NCBI RefSeq assembly: GCF_030165005.1
Contig: NZ_JASNNW010000005.1
Location: forward strand, 17,807-81,806
Direction: 5' to 3'
Source of the DNA: Blastococcus capsensis
GTDB lineage: Bacteria > Actinomycetota > Actinomycetes > Mycobacteriales > Geodermatophilaceae
Length of the DNA: 64,000 bases
The notes under the pieces are model-generated. The model searched no databases, was not told the origin of the DNA, and was given only the letters and a program-made list of their open reading frames with translations. Below, one piece after another: positions 62,598-64,000 of the stretch (positions are counted from its first letter, which is position 1; every line of letters begins with the position of its first letter). Made by a program: the position numbers and the translations under genes.

Positions 62598-63996
62598 AGG
62601 TTTTGAGTGGCCGCGGCGTGTCTGCCGGACTGCGGCGATCGGGCCGGTGACCTTGGCTGGATGGTCGAAGATGTCAGTGTGGCCGAGGTCGAGGGCTGGG
62701 CAGTCGGCCTGGAAGAGGTGACCTGGCGGATCGGGCCGCGGTTTTCTCGGCCGCAGCCGCGTGCGCAGGCCGGCGCCTATCTGCGGGGTCTGTTGTCGGG
62801 GGTGGAGCGCAAGAACGGGTGGACGCTGGCCGAGCAGGCCGGTGATCAGACCCCGGATGCGACCCAGCGGTTGCTCAACCACGCCGAGTGGGACGCCGAC
62901 GGGGTCCGCGATGACCTGCGCGAATACGTCGTGGAGTACCTCGCCGATGACGACGCGGTGCTGGTGATCGATGAGACCGGCTTCCTGAAGAAGGGCAGCA
63001 AGTCCGCCGGGGTGGCCCGGCAGTACTCCGGTACGGCGGGGCGGATCGAGAACTCCCAGATCGGGGTGTTCCTGGTCTACGCCGCTGCGGCCGGGCGGAC
63101 GTTCATCGACCGGGAGCTGTATCTGCCCAAGGCCTGGACCGATGATCGTGCCCGCTGTGCTGAGGCTGGTATCGGCCCGGAGGTGGAGTTCGCGACCAAG
63201 CCGGAGCTGGCTCTGCGAATGCTCATCCGGGCCCTGGACGCCGAGGTGCCGGCCGGCTGGGTCGCCGGTGATGAGGTCTACGGGCAGAACGGCGCCCTGC
63301 GGCTGGCGCTGGAGGAACGTCGCATGGCCTACGTGCTCGCCGTCCCGGTGAACCAGCACGTCATCGCCACCATCGACGACCGGCCGGCCGGCACCCGGGT
63401 CGATGCGCTTTCGGCCGCCGTGCCCGAGGCGGACTGGCAGCGACTGTCGGCCGGTGTCGGCGCCAAGGGCCACCGGCTCTACGACTGGGCGCGCATCCCG
63501 ATCCGGTCATTGGATGAGCCCGGCCGGTACTGGCTGCTGGTCCGTCGCCGCCTCACCGATGGCGAACTGGCCCACTATCTGTGCTTCTGCCCGGCGCAGG
63601 CGTCGCTGGCCGACCTGGTCGGCGTCGCCGGCCGTCGCTGGGCGATCGAGGAATCCTTCGAGACCGGCAAGGGCGAAGTCGGCCTGGACCAGTACCAGGT
63701 CCGCCGCTACGACGCCTGGTACCGACACATCACCCTCGCTTGCTGGGCACACGCCTTCCTCACCGTCACCCGCGCCGCCACCAGCGGCGAAAAAGGGGGG
63801 TCCCGAACCTGCACGGCGAGCTGACCGAGCTCTCACTGCCCGAGATCCGCCACCTGATCACCTGCCTGGTTTGGGCACCGCAGCACCCACCCCAGCAAGT
63901 CCTGGACTGGTCGCACTGGCGCCGCAGACACCAGGCCCGCGCCCGCCGCTGCCACTACGCCCGACGCGGCTCCGCCAGTGAAATGCGGCTGTAGTA
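62585..63996 (+). mobile_element. IS701-like insertion sequence
   Basis: A 1,412-bp element bounded by inverted ends, inserted at CTAG. Both copies of CTAG (62581-62584 and 63997-64000) are present, and the 13 bases TACTACAGCCGCA are repeated inverted inside them. A 4-bp YTAR target and DDE transposase fit the IS701 family. Ends look intact, so insertion is recent or still active. The right border is the last base of the window. Confidence 0.88.
62661..63994 (+). CDS. IS701-like DDE transposase with -1 frameshift
   Basis: The first frame (ATG 62661 to TGA 63824) encodes the DDE core: VLVIDETGFLKKGSKSAGV holds the first Asp, VAGDEVYGQNG the second and WAIEESFETGKGEVGLDQYQ the Glu. At 63790-63800 lies A5G6, and the C-terminal family region (LTELSLPEIRHL, HWRRRHQARARRCHY) continues in the -1 frame to TAG 63992-63994. 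A slip on the G run gives EKGG-VPNLHGEL. It is either a programmed frameshift or an indel mutation. GTG 62607 is another possible start. Confidence 0.82.
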
Positions 63997-64000
63997 CTAG
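63984..64000 (-). repeat. Right terminal inverted repeat with CTAG target copy
   Basis: TGCGGCTGTAGTACTAG is the exact inverse of the left end over 17 bases, including the CTAG copy at the window border. Confidence 0.9.

Noticed and set aside
1..64000. tRNA, rRNA, tmRNA genes, CRISPR arrays, replication origin
   Set aside because: No tRNA T-loop/acceptor patterns, rRNA segments, regularly spaced repeats or DnaA-box clusters were seen when reading both strands by eye.

Overview
This is a high-GC actinobacterial chromosome segment with many GTG starts, 4-bp stop/start overlaps and apparently leaderless genes. Gene order (dcw cluster with sepF, yggT and wag31, then ileS, lspA, rluD, dnaE, his and trp genes) and accessory content (DUF222 remnant, AbiEi-like gene, IS701-type element) suggest the order Geodermatophilales (Blastococcus/Geodermatophilus/Modestobacter type). 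That placement is inference from gene content, not a database match.

Region by region: (1) 1-9174, cell division and cell wall: end of ftsW, murG, murC, ftsQ, ftsZ, pgeF (yfiH), a YggS-type PLP protein, sepF, a YggT protein and wag31/divIVA, closed by a strong hairpin. (2) 9190-9643, a scar of two decayed sugar-ABC gene ends pointing away from each other around a perfect LacI-type operator. (3) 9697-17535: small membrane protein, ileS (minus strand), an isochorismatase-like hydrolase, a CPA1-type cation/proton antiporter and a kinase-like DUF4032 protein. (4) 17608-23906: an LpqY-SugA-SugB-SugC type trehalose importer with a GH13 alpha-glucosidase. (5) 23998-32721: lspA, rluD, CPBP protease, GrpB protein, a MazF/PemK toxin-antitoxin pair, GNAT, dnaE and a DUF2567-like protein. 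(6) 32900-39009: acyl-CoA ligase, DUF3556 membrane protein, FAD oxidoreductase and PucR-type regulator, an uncharacterised lipid-like operon. (7) 39013-48016: Lon-N protein, then hisD-C-B, a small membrane protein and hisH, interrupted by an SDR, a nitroreductase and a YefM-YoeB pair, then hisA(priA)-ridA-hisF. (8) 48111-58767: an accessory block between hisF and hisI holding a heterodimeric ABC exporter, an AbiEi/nuclease gene broken by one stop codon, a flavin dehydrogenase, and a probable guanidine hydrolase with an NCS2-like transporter. (9) 58850-62331: hisI-trpE-Trp-associated membrane protein-trpC. (10) 62393-64000: the tail of a DUF222/HNH gene followed by a complete IS701-like insertion sequence whose right end coincides with the window end.

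The most unusual signal is a dispersed palindromic element of about 60 bp. Three copies sit directly after the stop codons of ftsZ, pgeF and lspA, and a fourth sits inside the ridA reading frame. Stem sequences differ between copies but keep complementarity, while a 10-nt loop (TCGCA[G/C]GCTC) and the AAGGACC flank are conserved. This is what a mobile or structurally selected nucleic-acid element would look like. No tRNA, rRNA or CRISPR array was seen.
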